A stretch of 64,000 nucleotides of DNA. It comes from Thiobacillus denitrificans DSM 12475 (lineage in GTDB: Bacteria > Pseudomonadota > Gammaproteobacteria > Burkholderiales > Thiobacillaceae). The translations under genes were made by a program, and so were the position numbers. Within the stretch, counting starts at the first letter, position 1; every line of letters begins with the position of its first letter. Positions 44,296-54,074 of the stretch are shown here, piece by piece. The stretch covers positions 1 to 64,000 of the forward strand of contig NZ_AQWL01000011.1 of assembly GCF_000376425.1 (NCBI RefSeq). The letters are read 5' to 3'. A model generated the notes under the pieces. It had not been told where the DNA came from, made no database searches, and saw only the letters and a list, made by a program, of their open reading frames with translations.

Positions 44296-44793
44296 CTAAT
44301 CCGAGGCGGCCGTATTCACCAGCTTGGTGAGAAGCGAGACCAGTCGGTGGTTCTCGGCGCCCGTCAATGACCGGCGCATCCAGTCGCCTATAACCGTATG
44401 CAGTTCAGACATTGCCTTCTCCAGAACGGGCATCGCCTGAGCGGTAAGCGCAACGGGCTTGACGCGACGATCGGCGTGCTGCATCGAGCGGGTGACCAGG
44501 CCCCGTGTTTCCAGTTGCCGCAATACCTTGGTCAGCCCGCCGGAGGTGATCAACACCGCGCGTTGAATCTCCGACGGCGTCAGCGCATGGGGCGGCGGGG
44601 TGCGGCGCAGACTGGCCAGCACATCGAACTCAGCCGGGCTCAAGCCGTTGGCAGCCATGACCCTGGTCGCGCGGGAATGTTGTGCCGTGTAGGCCTGCGT
44701 AAGGACGAGCCCTAATGGCAGCATCTGTGCATCGTAGGATTCGGGCCAGTGCTGACGGTGCATATCAAGGGGATTGGCGATTCTGTCGGCCAT
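44296..44793 (-). CDS. MarR-family transcriptional regulator
   Basis: This 165-residue protein has the winged helix-turn-helix of MarR regulators: LSPAEFDVLASLRRTPPPHALTPSEIQRAVLITSGGLTKVLRQLETRGLVTRSMQHADRR, where the last part is the wing. It is divergent from the RND efflux operon, with a palindromic site between them, and most likely represses that operon and itself until a toxic ligand binds. Confidence 0.9.
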   Translation of the reverse strand: MADRIANPLDMHRQHWPESYDAQMLPLGLVLTQAYTAQHSRATRVMAANGLSPAEFDVLASLRRTPPPHALTPSEIQRAVLITSGGLTKVLRQLETRGLVTRSMQHADRRVKPVALTAQAMPVLEKAMSELHTVIGDWMRRSLTGAENHRLVSLLTKLVNTAASD

Positions 44794-44831
44794 GTCGGGG
44801 GCGCTTGTTCATGGAACGGTAATGCAGTTAA

Positions 44832-44847
44832 TTATCTTGCTAGATAA
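44832..44847. promoter_or_regulatory. Probable MarR operator
   Basis: TTATCT-tgct-AGATAA is a perfect 6-bp inverted repeat inside the AT-rich 44,822-44,860 stretch between the MarR gene and the efflux operon. Its form (TATCTNNNNAGATA) is typical for MarR proteins. It also overlaps the likely promoters for both directions. Confidence 0.65.
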
Positions 44848-45045
44848 ATAATTATGCAATATGCTTTACCGCTTGAAGCGGCTCTCAATACCAGTGACCA
44901 TACAGACACCAGATACACCGTTTTGCCACCCTGCTTCAAGCCCTGCAGCACAAATAGACTCTATCCTGCCCAACGCCCACCAAGGCCAAGACCGATGATT
45001 ACCCATCCCGAGCCCGCCCTCACCCCCCGCCAACAAGGATTGTCC

Positions 45046-46203
45046 ATGACCAAGCCGGGCCTCATGCTGCTGAGTGCCTTATTGCTCACTGCCTGTGGCG
45101 GTAAAACGGAACCCGGTGCGGCTCCCGGTGCCACAGTCCCTGCCGTGACGGTGGTGACGGTGCAGACCGAATCGGTGCCGGTGACAGCCGAACTGCCCGG
45201 ACGCACGTCGCCTTACCTGGTGGCCGAATTGCGGCCGCAGGTGAGCGGCATCGTCAAGCAGCGCCTGTTCAAGGAGGGCAGCGATGTCAAGGCGGGCCAG
45301 GTGCTGTACCGGATTGATCCGGCAACGTATCAGGCAGCCTACGACAGCGCCCGTGCCAATCTGGCCCGGGCCGAGGCGAATCTGGAGGTGGCGCGTCTGA
45401 AAGCCGGCCGCTACGCCGAACTGGTGAAGATCGAGGCCGTGAGCGCCCAGGCCAACGACGACGCGCAGGCCGCACAGAAACAGGCGCAAGCCGAAGTCGG
45501 CGCGGCGAAAGCAGCGCTCGACAAGGCGCGCGTCGATCTCGATTTCACCCGCGTTACGTCGCCCATCGCGGGCCGCATCGGGCGCTCGACGGTGACCGCG
45601 GGCGCGCTGGTCACCGCGAACCAGGCTGCGGCACTCGCCACCGTACAGCAACTCGATCCCATCTATGTCGATCTGACACAGTCCAGCACCGAACTGCTGG
45701 GACTGAAACGCAACCTCGATTCCGGCAAGCTGCAGCGCGCAGCGAGCAACACGGTGCCGGTAAAACTTGTGCTTGAAGACGGCAGCCTCTACGGCGCCGA
45801 AGGCAAGCTGGCATTCTCGGAAGTGACGGTCGACCAGGCCACCGGCAGCGTGACGCTGCGCGCGGTGTTCCCCAATCCCAAGGGCGAGCTGTTGCCCGGC
45901 ATGTACGTGCGCGCGCGGCTGACACAGGGCGTGAACCGCGATGCGGTGCTGGTGCCGCACGCGGCAGTCAGCCGCACGCCGCGCGGCGAGGCGCAGGTGA
46001 TGGTGGTGAACGGCGAGGCCAAGGTCGAGGCGCGCAGCGTCAAGGCGGAGCAGTCGGTCGGCGACAAATGGGTGGTGACCGGGGGCCTGGCCGCCGGCGA
46101 CCGCGTCATCGTCGAAGGCTTGCAGAAGGTGAAACCGGGCGCACCGGTGCAGGCACAGGAAGCCGCCGCTGCAGCGGCGCCCGCAGCGCCCGCGGCGAAG
46201 TGA
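45046..46203 (+). CDS. RND efflux periplasmic adaptor (MFP) lipoprotein
   Basis: The start at 45,046 gives MTKPGLMLLSALLLTACGG, a lipoprotein signal with Cys at the lipobox; the frame extends upstream as non-coding leader. The 385-residue protein has the AcrA-like order: barrel strand, lipoyl half-motifs (VSGIVKQRLFKEGSDVKAGQVLYRIDP and DFTRVTSPIAGRIGRSTVT), an alpha-hairpin (about 100-160), then beta-barrel and membrane-proximal domains. It links the RND pump to the outer-membrane channel. The C-terminus is Ala/Pro-rich. Confidence 0.93.
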   Translation: MTKPGLMLLSALLLTACGGKTEPGAAPGATVPAVTVVTVQTESVPVTAELPGRTSPYLVAELRPQVSGIVKQRLFKEGSDVKAGQVLYRIDPATYQAAYDSARANLARAEANLEVARLKAGRYAELVKIEAVSAQANDDAQAAQKQAQAEVGAAKAALDKARVDLDFTRVTSPIAGRIGRSTVTAGALVTANQAAALATVQQLDPIYVDLTQSSTELLGLKRNLDSGKLQRAASNTVPVKLVLEDGSLYGAEGKLAFSEVTVDQATGSVTLRAVFPNPKGELLPGMYVRARLTQGVNRDAVLVPHAAVSRTPRGEAQVMVVNGEAKVEARSVKAEQSVGDKWVVTGGLAAGDRVIVEGLQKVKPGAPVQAQEAAAAAAPAAPAAK

Positions 46204-46214
46204 GGTAACGGACC

Positions 46215-49200
46215 ATGGCCCGCTTTTTCATCGACCGGCCCATCTTCGCGTGGGTCATCGCCATCGTCATCATGCTCGCCGGCGGGCTGTCCATCCTGAC
46301 GCTGCCGGTATCGCAGTACCCGGCCATCGCGCCACCCACCGTCGCCATCAACGCCTTCTATCCCGGCGCCTCGGCGAAGACGGTGGAAGACTCCGTTACC
46401 CAGATCATCGAGCAGAAGATGACCGGCCTCGACAACCTGCTCTACATGAGCTCGTCGTCCGACTCCTATGGCCGCGCCACGACCACGCTGACCTTCGACG
46501 CCGGCACCGACCCCGACATCGCCCAGGTGCAGGTGCAGAACAAGCTGCAGATCGGTTTGCCGCTGCTGCCGCTGGCGGTGCAGCAGCAGGGTGTGCAGGT
46601 GGCGAAATCGACGCGCAACTTCCTTATGGTGCTCGGTTTCGTCGCCAAGGATGGCAGCCTGAGCCGGGAAGATCTCGCCGACTTCCTCACCGCCACGGTG
46701 CAGGATCCGCTGTCGCGGGTGACCGGCGTCGGCGAGGTGCAGGTGTTCGGCGCCCAGTACGCCATGCGCATCTGGCTCGACCCGGCCAAATTGACCAATT
46801 TCAAGCTTACACCCGGCGACGTGGAAGCCGCGCTGCGGGCGCAGAATGCTCAGGTCTCGGCCGGCCAGCTCGGCGGCACGCCGGCGGTCAAGGGCCAGGG
46901 CTTCACGGCCTCGGTCACGGCGCAGAGCCGGCTGCAGACGGCGGAGCAGTTCGAGCAGATCCTGCTGCGCAGTTCGGCGCAGGGGGGCGAGGTGCGTCTC
47001 AAGGACGTCGCCCGCGTCCAGATCGGCGCCGAGAACTACGGCATCGTCGGCCGCTTCAACGGCCAGCCCGCCTCCGGCATCGGCATCAAGCTCGCCGCCG
47101 GCGCCAACGCACTCGAAACGGCGGATGCAGTGCGCGCCAAGGTCGAGCAGATGAAGCCCTACTTCCCCGCCGGCATCGAGGTCGTGGTGCCCTACGACAC
47201 CACGCCCTTCGTCAAACTCTCCATCATGGGCGTAGTGCAGACGCTGGCCGAAGCGATTCTGCTGGTATTCCTGGTGATGTATCTGTTCCTGCAGAATTTC
47301 CGCGCCACCATCATTCCGACCATCGCGGTGCCGGTGGTGCTGCTCGGCACCTTCGGCGTGATGGCGGCGTTCGGCTTCTCGATCAACACCCTGACCATGT
47401 TCGGCCTGGTGCTGGCCATCGGCCTGCTGGTCGACGACGCTATCGTGGTGGTCGAGAACGTCGAGCGCGTGATGAGCGAGGAAGGCCTGTCGCCGAAGGA
47501 GGCGACCAAGAAGTCGATGCGCCAGATCACCGGCGCGCTGGTCGGCATCGGGCTGGTGCTGTCGGCCGTGTTCATTCCGATGGCCTTCTTCGGCGGCTCG
47601 ACCGGCGTCATCTACCGCCAGTTTTCGATCACCATCGCGGCAGCGATGGGGCTATCGGTCCTGGTGGCGATCGTGTTCACGCCGGCGCTGTGCGCAACGA
47701 TGCTGAAGCCGATCGAAAAGGGCCATGAACACGGCGAGGGGGGCTGGTTCTCCGGCTTCTTCCACTGGTTCAACGGCATGTTCACCCGCAACACCGAGCG
47801 CTACGAATCGGCGGTCGGCAAGATCCTGCAGCGCAGCGTCCGTTTCCTGGCGATCTATGCCGCGATCATCGGCGTGCTGGCGCTGCTGTTCCTGCGCATG
47901 CCGACCTCCTTCCTGCCGGAGGAGGACCAGGGCGTGATGTTCACCCAGATCATGCTGCCGGCCGGTGCGACCCAGGAACGCACCGTCGAGGTGTTGAAGA
48001 AAGTCGAGCATCATTTCCTCGTCAACGAGAAAGACAACGTGAGGTCGATCTTCACCGCTGCCGGCTTCAGCTTCGGCGGCAGCGGCCAGAACATGGGCCT
48101 CGGCTTCGTCGGCATGAAAGACTGGGACGAACGCCAAGAACCGGGGCAGGACGTGAAGTCGGTCGCCGGCCGCGCGATGGCTGCGTTCTCGCAAATCCGC
48201 GAGGCAATGGTGTTCGCCTTCGTGCCACCGGCGGTGATCGAACTCGGCACCGCGAGCGGCTTCAACGTGCAGCTACAGGATCGCGCCGGCCTCGGCCACG
48301 ACGCGCTGATCGCGGCGCGCAACCAGTTCCTCGGCATGGCCGCGCAGGACACGCGCCTGGTGGGCGTGCGTCCGAACGGCCAGGACGATGTCGCCGAGTA
48401 CCAGCTCGACATCGACCATGCGAAAGCCGGAGCGCTCGGCGTCTCGGTCGCCGACATCAACGACACCCTCGCCACCGCCTGGGGCGGCACTTACGTCAAC
48501 GACTTCATCGACCGCGGCCGCATCAAGAAGGTGTATCTACAGGCCGACGCCGAGGCGCGCATGAAGCCGGAGGATCTGGCCAAATGGTACGTGCGCAACA
48601 AGCAGGGCGACATGGTGCCGCTGTCGGCGTTCACGACCGCGCACTGGGCCTACGGCTCGCCGCGGCTGGAGCGCTACAACGGCCAGCCGTCGGTCGAGTT
48701 GCAAGGCCAGGCCGCGCCCGGCCTGTCGTCGGGCGAGGCGATGGCGGTCGTCGAGGAACTCATCGCCAAGCTGCCGCCCGGCATCGGCTACGAATGGACC
48801 GGCACCTCGTTCGAGGAGCGGCGCAGCGGCTCGCAGGCACCGGCGCTATATGCGCTGTCGCTGCTGGTGGTGTTCCTGTGCCTGGCGGCACTCTATGAAA
48901 GCTGGTCGGTGCCGTTCGCCGTGATGCTGGTGGTGCCGCTCGGCGTGCTCGGCGCGCTGCTCGCTGCGACCGGGCGCGGCCTGTCGAACGACGTCTATTT
49001 CCAGGTCGGCCTGCTGGCTACCATCGGCCTGTCGTCGAAAAACGCCATCCTGATCGTGGAATTCGCCAAGGCGCAGATGGAACAGGAAGGCAAGGATCTG
49101 ATCACGGCAACACTGGAGGCGGTACGCATGCGGCTGCGCCCGATCCTGATGACCTCGCTCGCTTTCGGTCTCGGCGTGCTGCCTCTGGCGATCGCCACCG

Positions 49201-49379
49201 GCGCCGGCTCGGGCAGCCAGAACGCGATCGGTACCGGGGTGCTCGGCGGCACCATCGCCGGCACCCTGCTCGGTCTCTTCTTCATCCCGCTGTTCTACGT
49301 GGTGATCAAGCGGATATTCAAGGGCAAGCCGCAGGCGGCAGACGCCGCCCCTGCTGCCGCCGCGCAGGAGGCCGAATGA
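46215..49379 (+). CDS. RND efflux pump inner-membrane transporter (AcrB/HAE1 type)
   Basis: This 1,054-residue protein starts [20 protein letters not shown], the canonical HAE1 N-terminus, and has twelve membrane helices and two large periplasmic loops. TM4 carries [18 protein letters not shown], with the two Asp of the proton relay. TM10-12 include [20 protein letters not shown]. Length and motifs match AcrB/MexB. It starts 11 bp after the adaptor gene and overlaps the channel gene by 4 bp. Likely substrates are hydrophobic drugs, dyes or solvents. Confidence 0.96.
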   Translation: MARFFIDRPIFAWVIAIVIMLAGGLSILTLPVSQYPAIAPPTVAINAFYPGASAKTVEDSVTQIIEQKMTGLDNLLYMSSSSDSYGRATTTLTFDAGTDPDIAQVQVQNKLQIGLPLLPLAVQQQGVQVAKSTRNFLMVLGFVAKDGSLSREDLADFLTATVQDPLSRVTGVGEVQVFGAQYAMRIWLDPAKLTNFKLTPGDVEAALRAQNAQVSAGQLGGTPAVKGQGFTASVTAQSRLQTAEQFEQILLRSSAQGGEVRLKDVARVQIGAENYGIVGRFNGQPASGIGIKLAAGANALETADAVRAKVEQMKPYFPAGIEVVVPYDTTPFVKLSIMGVVQTLAEAILLVFLVMYLFLQNFRATIIPTIAVPVVLLGTFGVMAAFGFSINTLTMFGLVLAIGLLVDDAIVVVENVERVMSEEGLSPKEATKKSMRQITGALVGIGLVLSAVFIPMAFFGGSTGVIYRQFSITIAAAMGLSVLVAIVFTPALCATMLKPIEKGHEHGEGGWFSGFFHWFNGMFTRNTERYESAVGKILQRSVRFLAIYAAIIGVLALLFLRMPTSFLPEEDQGVMFTQIMLPAGATQERTVEVLKKVEHHFLVNEKDNVRSIFTAAGFSFGGSGQNMGLGFVGMKDWDERQEPGQDVKSVAGRAMAAFSQIREAMVFAFVPPAVIELGTASGFNVQLQDRAGLGHDALIAARNQFLGMAAQDTRLVGVRPNGQDDVAEYQLDIDHAKAGALGVSVADINDTLATAWGGTYVNDFIDRGRIKKVYLQADAEARMKPEDLAKWYVRNKQGDMVPLSAFTTAHWAYGSPRLERYNGQPSVELQGQAAPGLSSGEAMAVVEELIAKLPPGIGYEWTGTSFEERRSGSQAPALYALSLLVVFLCLAALYESWSVPFAVMLVVPLGVLGALLAATGRGLSNDVYFQVGLLATIGLSSKNAILIVEFAKAQMEQEGKDLITATLEAVRMRLRPILMTSLAFGLGVLPLAIATGAGSGSQNAIGTGVLGGTIAGTLLGLFFIPLFYVVIKRIFKGKPQAADAAPAAAAQEAE

Positions 49380-50779
49380 TGTTCCCGTTACGCACTCTGA
49401 CCGTCGCTCTCGTCGCCACCCTGGCGAGCGCCTGCAGCCTGATCCCGGATTACCAGCGCCCAGCGGCGCCAGTACCGGCAAGCTTCCCCGGCGCAACGCA
49501 GGCTGCTGCGGCAACACCGGCGGCCGACACCATCGCCTGGCGCGATTACTTCGCCGATACCCGACTGCGTGAGGTGATCGCGCTGGCGCTGACCAACAAC
49601 CGCGATCTGCGGGTCGCCGCGCTCAATATCGAGAAGGCGCGCGCACAATACCGCATCCAGCGCGCCGACCTGTTCCCTGCGATCGGCGCCAACGGCAGCC
49701 AGACCGCACAGCGCCTACCGGGCGATCTGACGTCTAGTGGCGAGGCCGACGTCACCCGCCAGTACAGTGCCACGATAGGCTTTGCTGCCTACGAACTGGA
49801 TTTCTTCGGCCGCATCCGCAGCCTCAACGCGCAGGCGCTGGAACTTTACCTCGGCACCGAGGAAGCGCGCCGCAGCGCGCAGATCAGTCTAGTGGCGGAA
49901 GTCGCCAACGCCTGGCTGATCCTCGCTGCCGACCGCGAGCGCCAGGCGCTGGCGCGCAGCACCTATGAAACGCGGCAGAAATCCTACGATCTGATCCGCC
50001 GCAGTTTCGAAGCCGGCGCGGTCTCGGCGCTCGACCTGCACCAGTCGCAGACGCTGCTGGAAAGCGCCCGTGCCGACGTTGCGCGTTACCGCACCTTCGT
50101 CGCGCAGGACGAGAACGCGCTCACACTCGTCGCTGGCGCCCCGGTGCCCGCCGAGCTGCTGCCCGGCACGCTCACCGGCAGCGTCAGCGCGGTGGCTGAA
50201 TTGCCGGCCGGCATCCCTTCCGACGTGCTCGCCCGACGCCCCGATATCCTGCAGGCCGAACGTGCGTTGCGCGCAGCCAATGCCAGCATCGGTGCCGCAC
50301 GCGCGGCCTTCTTCCCGAGCATCAGCCTGACCGCTGCCGCCGGTACCGCCAGCAGTACGCTCGGCGGCTTGTTTGACGGCGGATCCGGCACCTGGAGCTT
50401 CATGCCGCAGATCCGCATCCCGATTTTCGAGGCCGGCCGCTTGCAGGCGAGCCTCGACGTGACCGAGGTGCAACGCGACATCAACGTGGCGCAGTACGAG
50501 AAAGCCATCCAGAGCGCGTTCCGCGAAGTGGCCGACGCGCTGGCGGAACGCACCACGCTTGCCGAGCGGGTCGACGCGCGGCGGCGCCTGGTCGAGGCCA
50601 CCCGGGCGAGTTTCCGCCTGTCGGAGGCACGTTACCGGGGCGGGGTGGACAGCTACCTCGGCCTGCTCGACGCCCAGCGCACGCTCTATCTCGCCGAGCA
50701 GGAACTGATCGCCGTGCGGTTGCTCGATGCCTCCAATCGCGTGACACTGTACAAGGCGCTGGGCGGCGGCTGGCGGTGA
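49376..50779 (+). CDS. RND efflux outer-membrane channel (OprM/NodT family)
   Basis: This 467-residue lipoprotein has a lipobox in [18 protein letters not shown] and two copies of the outer-membrane efflux domain, each with the long helices and [13 protein letters not shown]-type loop. Conserved [25 protein letters not shown] marks the start of the second repeat. It completes the tripartite pump with the two upstream genes. It overlaps the pump stop by 4 bp. Confidence 0.95.
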   Translation: MMFPLRTLTVALVATLASACSLIPDYQRPAAPVPASFPGATQAAAATPAADTIAWRDYFADTRLREVIALALTNNRDLRVAALNIEKARAQYRIQRADLFPAIGANGSQTAQRLPGDLTSSGEADVTRQYSATIGFAAYELDFFGRIRSLNAQALELYLGTEEARRSAQISLVAEVANAWLILAADRERQALARSTYETRQKSYDLIRRSFEAGAVSALDLHQSQTLLESARADVARYRTFVAQDENALTLVAGAPVPAELLPGTLTGSVSAVAELPAGIPSDVLARRPDILQAERALRAANASIGAARAAFFPSISLTAAAGTASSTLGGLFDGGSGTWSFMPQIRIPIFEAGRLQASLDVTEVQRDINVAQYEKAIQSAFREVADALAERTTLAERVDARRRLVEATRASFRLSEARYRGGVDSYLGLLDAQRTLYLAEQELIAVRLLDASNRVTLYKALGGGWR

Positions 50780-50807
50780 GCGCCACGCTCCGCTAGTATC
50801 GTTTTGA

Positions 50808-50830
50808 GCGCCGGTGGTTCCTGCCGGCGC
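50808..50830 (+). terminator. GC-rich hairpin after the RND operon
   Basis: GCGCCGG (50,808-50,814) and CCGGCGC (50,824-50,830) form a perfect 7-bp stem 29 bp after the channel gene. No T-run follows, so its role as terminator is uncertain. Confidence 0.4.
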
Positions 50831-50897
50831 GATCCGTGCGTGCTCACCGCCATGAATGCAACCGCAGCATCCCGTCCTGTGCCGAATGGAGCTCGAC

Positions 50898-51710
50898 ATG
50901 AAACGACTGCCTACCTGCTTTCTGTCCCACGGCGGCGGCCCATGGCCGTATCTCACCGGTGAGTTCCGCGCGCACTATCGCCTGCTCGAAGCGTCGCTGC
51001 AGGCGTTTGCGCGGGAACTCGGCGCCAAGCCCCGCGCGGTTCTGATGGTGTCTGGCCACTGGGAGGCGAATGAATTCACTGTGATGGCGAGCCCGCGCCC
51101 GCCCATGGTCTACGACTACTACGGTTTTCCGGAGCACACCTACCATGTCCGCTACGATGCGCCCGGCTCGCCCGAACTGGCTGGCAGCGTGAAGAATCTG
51201 CTCGAAGCGGCAGGGCTCGGAGCCCGGCTCGATGCAAACCGCGGCTTCGATCACGGCTGTTTCACCCCGATGGCCGTGATGTATCCGGAAGCCGACGTCC
51301 CCATCGTGCAACTATCGCTGAAGACCGGCTACGACCCGCAAACCCATCTTGCTGCGGGCCGGGCGCTCGCGCCCCTGCGCGACGAAGGCATATTGATCGT
51401 CGGCAGCGGTTTGAGCTATCACAATCTGCGGGAGTTCGGCGAGCAGGCCAAGACGGCATCGGAGGCATTCGATGAATGGCTGCAGGAGACCCTCGTGCGC
51501 ACGCCGCCGGGACAGCGTTCGCAACGCCTGCTGCAATGGGAACACGCGCCATCGGCCCGGCGCGCCCATCCGCAGGCAGACCACCTGATCCCGCTGATGG
51601 TGGCAGTCGGCGCAGCCGAAGACGAAGCGGCCGCCTGCATTTACCACGAGCAGGGCTTCTTCGGTGGCGTGACGGCATCGAGCTTCCGCTTCGGCCAGAC
51701 GGCGGAATGA
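50898..51710 (+). CDS. DODA-type class III extradiol dioxygenase
   Basis: The ATG at 50,898 has a ggag site. The 270-residue LigB-like protein has the family's metal and acid/base histidines in FLSHGGGPWP, MVSGHWEANEF, NRGFDHGCFTP and GSGLSYHNL. Such proteins act on 4,5-DOPA or other catechols, and in bacteria are often of unknown substrate (YgiD-like). It stands alone after the efflux operon. Confidence 0.88.
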   Translation: MKRLPTCFLSHGGGPWPYLTGEFRAHYRLLEASLQAFARELGAKPRAVLMVSGHWEANEFTVMASPRPPMVYDYYGFPEHTYHVRYDAPGSPELAGSVKNLLEAAGLGARLDANRGFDHGCFTPMAVMYPEADVPIVQLSLKTGYDPQTHLAAGRALAPLRDEGILIVGSGLSYHNLREFGEQAKTASEAFDEWLQETLVRTPPGQRSQRLLQWEHAPSARRAHPQADHLIPLMVAVGAAEDEAAACIYHEQGFFGGVTASSFRFGQTAE

Positions 51711-51766
51711 CGGCGCGTTAGCCGATACCCGCTACTGCTCGAAGATAAACGCGCAATAAAGCACCT

Positions 51767-51789
51767 CCGGCCCGGCCCGGCCCGGCCGG
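51767..51789. repeat. CCGGC pentanucleotide tandem repeat
   Basis: About 4.6 copies of CCGGC lie in the short gap between the dioxygenase and the SlyD-type gene. Being an uninterrupted 5-bp unit, it could vary in copy number, but it is intergenic and outside both genes. Confidence 0.7.
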
Positions 51790-51826
51790 AAATCCTGGGC
51801 GATCGCTCCCGCCTCGTCCTGTCGCC

Positions 51827-52312
51827 TCAATGCATCGTGCCCGCGGCCGCGTCGAGCGGGCGGCCATTACGGATTTCCTCCGGCGTGGCATCGCGGATGT
51901 CCATCACATTCACCAGGCAGGTCACGCTCTGCCCGGCCAGCGAGGGATTGCCATCCAGCCTGAGTTTGCCATCCTCGATCGACGTGACGTAAAAAACCTT
52001 GGTCTCGCCCGACCCGTTTTCAAACATGACTTCGGCCCCAACCCGGCGGAATTGCGGCGGCACATTGTCAAGTTCCTCGACGAAAACCAGGCTCTCGTCG
52101 CGCAACCCGTACCCCTCCTCGGGCGCCAGCGTGATCTCGACCCGGTCGCCCACCTTGCGGCCCGTTACCGCCGATTCGATCGCCGGCAAAATACCGCTGT
52201 TGGCACCGTGCACAAAGCCGACCGGAATGTCGTGCTGCTCGACGACCATGCCGCGCGCATCGAGTATTGAATAGGTGATATATACGAGTTTGTTGTGTGT
52301 CACGGTAACCAT
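51827..52312 (-). CDS. SlyD-type FKBP peptidyl-prolyl isomerase
   Basis: The ATG at 52,312 gives MVTVTHNKLVYITYSILDARG, 161 residues. The FKBP core with an inserted IF chaperone domain is visible: GANSGILPAIESAVTGRKVGDRVEITLAPEEGYG is the SlyD pattern, followed by FRRVGAEVMFENGSG as the insert-in-flap. The His/Cys-rich metal tail of E. coli SlyD is missing (it ends PLDAAAGTMH), so a nickel-storage role is unlikely. It is divergent from pgi. Confidence 0.85.
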   Translation of the reverse strand: MVTVTHNKLVYITYSILDARGMVVEQHDIPVGFVHGANSGILPAIESAVTGRKVGDRVEITLAPEEGYGLRDESLVFVEELDNVPPQFRRVGAEVMFENGSGETKVFYVTSIEDGKLRLDGNPSLAGQSVTCLVNVMDIRDATPEEIRNGRPLDAAAGTMH

Positions 52313-52421
52313 GCTGTCCCATCCCGAACCGTCAAAGAAAGCGCTGCGCCCTGGCCTCGCTGGCGTCTGTGCTGCCTGCTGCTTATGATACCTTCGAAGC
52401 CTGCCCCACACACCGCCAGCC

Positions 52422-54074
52422 ATGAAACCACTCAAACACCTGCCCGCCTGGAAAACGCTGGAACAGCACTTCAAGGACATGCGCGCATTCGACATGCGCA
52501 ACGCATTCCGCGAAGACGCCCATCGCTTCGAACGCCTGTCGCTACGCTGCGGCAACCTGCTGCTCGACTATTCGAAGAACCGCGTCACGACGGATACGAT
52601 GCAGCATCTGATGCAACTGGCGCGCGAGTCCGATCTGGAGGGCATGCGCAATGCCATGTTCAGTGGCGAGCGTATCAACTTCACCGAGCGGCGCGCGGTG
52701 CTGCATACCGCCCTGCGTGCGCCGGTGCGCCCGCCGCTGGTAGTGGAAGGGATGGATGTCGAGCGTGAAGTCGCAGCCGTGCTCAACCGCATGCAGCGCT
52801 TCGTCGAATCGGTCCACAACGGCGGCTGGCGCGGCCATACCGGCAAGCCGATCCGCGACGTGGTGAACATCGGCATCGGCGGCTCCGACCTGGGGCCGGC
52901 GATGGTGTGCCACGCGCTCGATCATTACGCGGTGGAAAGCGTGCGGGTGCATTTCGTCTCCAACCTCGACCCCGCGCATCTGGCCAGCACGCTCGCGCAG
53001 ATCGACCCCGAGACCACCCTGTTCATCGTCGCCTCGAAAACCTTCACCACGCTGGAAACGCTGGCCAACGCCAATTCGGCCAAGGCCTGGCTGCTGGCTG
53101 CGCTGCGTACCCCCGCCGCGGTGGCACGGCATTTCGTGGCGCTGTCGACCAACGTGCAGGCAGTCGAGGCTTTCGGCATCGACCCGGACAACATGTTCAT
53201 CTTCTGGGACTGGGTGGGGGGACGCTATTCGCTGTGGTCGGCAATCGGCTTGTCGATAGCGCTGCAGATCGGCTGGGGCAATTTCCAGGCGCTGCTTGCC
53301 GGCGCCCACGCAATGGACATCCATTTCAGGGAGGCGCCGCTGGAAGCCAACATGCCGGTCATCCTCGGCATGCTCGGCATCTGGTACGCCAACTTCTGGG
53401 GCACCGACACCTACGGCATCTTCCCCTACGACCAGCGCCTGCGTCTGCTGGTGCCGTTCCTGCAGCAGCTCGACATGGAGTCGAATGGCAAGAACGTCAA
53501 CCGTGCCAACAAGCGGGTCAACTACAACACCGGCCCCATCGTGTGGGGCGCCCCCGGCACCAACGGCCAGCACGCGTTCTTCGAGCTGGTGCACCAGGGC
53601 ACGCGGCTGATTCCGACCGACTTTCTGGCAGCCGCGGTCAACCCCACGCCGCTGGCCGACCAGCACGAATGGCTGCTGGCCAACTGCCTGGCGCAGACCG
53701 AGGCGCTGCTGAAAGGCAAGTCGCGCGCGGTGATCGAGGCCGAGCTGATCGCCCAGGGCATGAGCCGCGAGGCCGCGCGCGCGCTGGCGCCGCACAAGGT
53801 GTTCCCCGGCAACCGCCCGAGCAATACGCTCCTCTACCAGAAACTCGACCCGCACACGCTGGGCATGCTGCTCGCGCTCTACGAACACAAGATTTTCGTA
53901 CAGGGCGTGATCTGGCAGATCAACAGCTTCGATCAGTGGGGCGTCGAACTCGGCAAGCAGCTGGCGCCGCCGATCCGCGCCGCGCTCAGCTCCGTCAGGG
54001 TCATCGGCGAGCACGACGGCTCCACCCTCGGGTTGATCACCGACATCCGCCGGCGGCGCGGCCTCAGTACCTGA
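52422..54074 (+). CDS. pgi: Glucose-6-phosphate isomerase
   Basis: This 550-residue enzyme interconverts glucose-6-phosphate and fructose-6-phosphate. Family signatures are clear: NIGIGGSDLGPAMV (phosphate binding), SKTFTTLETLANA, GGRYSLWSAIGL, WGAPGTNGQHAFFELVHQGT with catalytic His, and the late SFDQWGVELGKQLA. It is full length. Its end overlaps the convergent DUF4139 gene by 11 bp. Confidence 0.97.
   Translation: MKPLKHLPAWKTLEQHFKDMRAFDMRNAFREDAHRFERLSLRCGNLLLDYSKNRVTTDTMQHLMQLARESDLEGMRNAMFSGERINFTERRAVLHTALRAPVRPPLVVEGMDVEREVAAVLNRMQRFVESVHNGGWRGHTGKPIRDVVNIGIGGSDLGPAMVCHALDHYAVESVRVHFVSNLDPAHLASTLAQIDPETTLFIVASKTFTTLETLANANSAKAWLLAALRTPAAVARHFVALSTNVQAVEAFGIDPDNMFIFWDWVGGRYSLWSAIGLSIALQIGWGNFQALLAGAHAMDIHFREAPLEANMPVILGMLGIWYANFWGTDTYGIFPYDQRLRLLVPFLQQLDMESNGKNVNRANKRVNYNTGPIVWGAPGTNGQHAFFELVHQGTRLIPTDFLAAAVNPTPLADQHEWLLANCLAQTEALLKGKSRAVIEAELIAQGMSREAARALAPHKVFPGNRPSNTLLYQKLDPHTLGMLLALYEHKIFVQGVIWQINSFDQWGVELGKQLAPPIRAALSSVRVIGEHDGSTLGLITDIRRRRGLST

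Noticed and set aside
46250-47728. A 492-codon plus-strand frame inside the RND pump gene
   Set aside because: Out-of-frame shadow of the pump gene, rich in Arg/Gly/His and lacking any motif.
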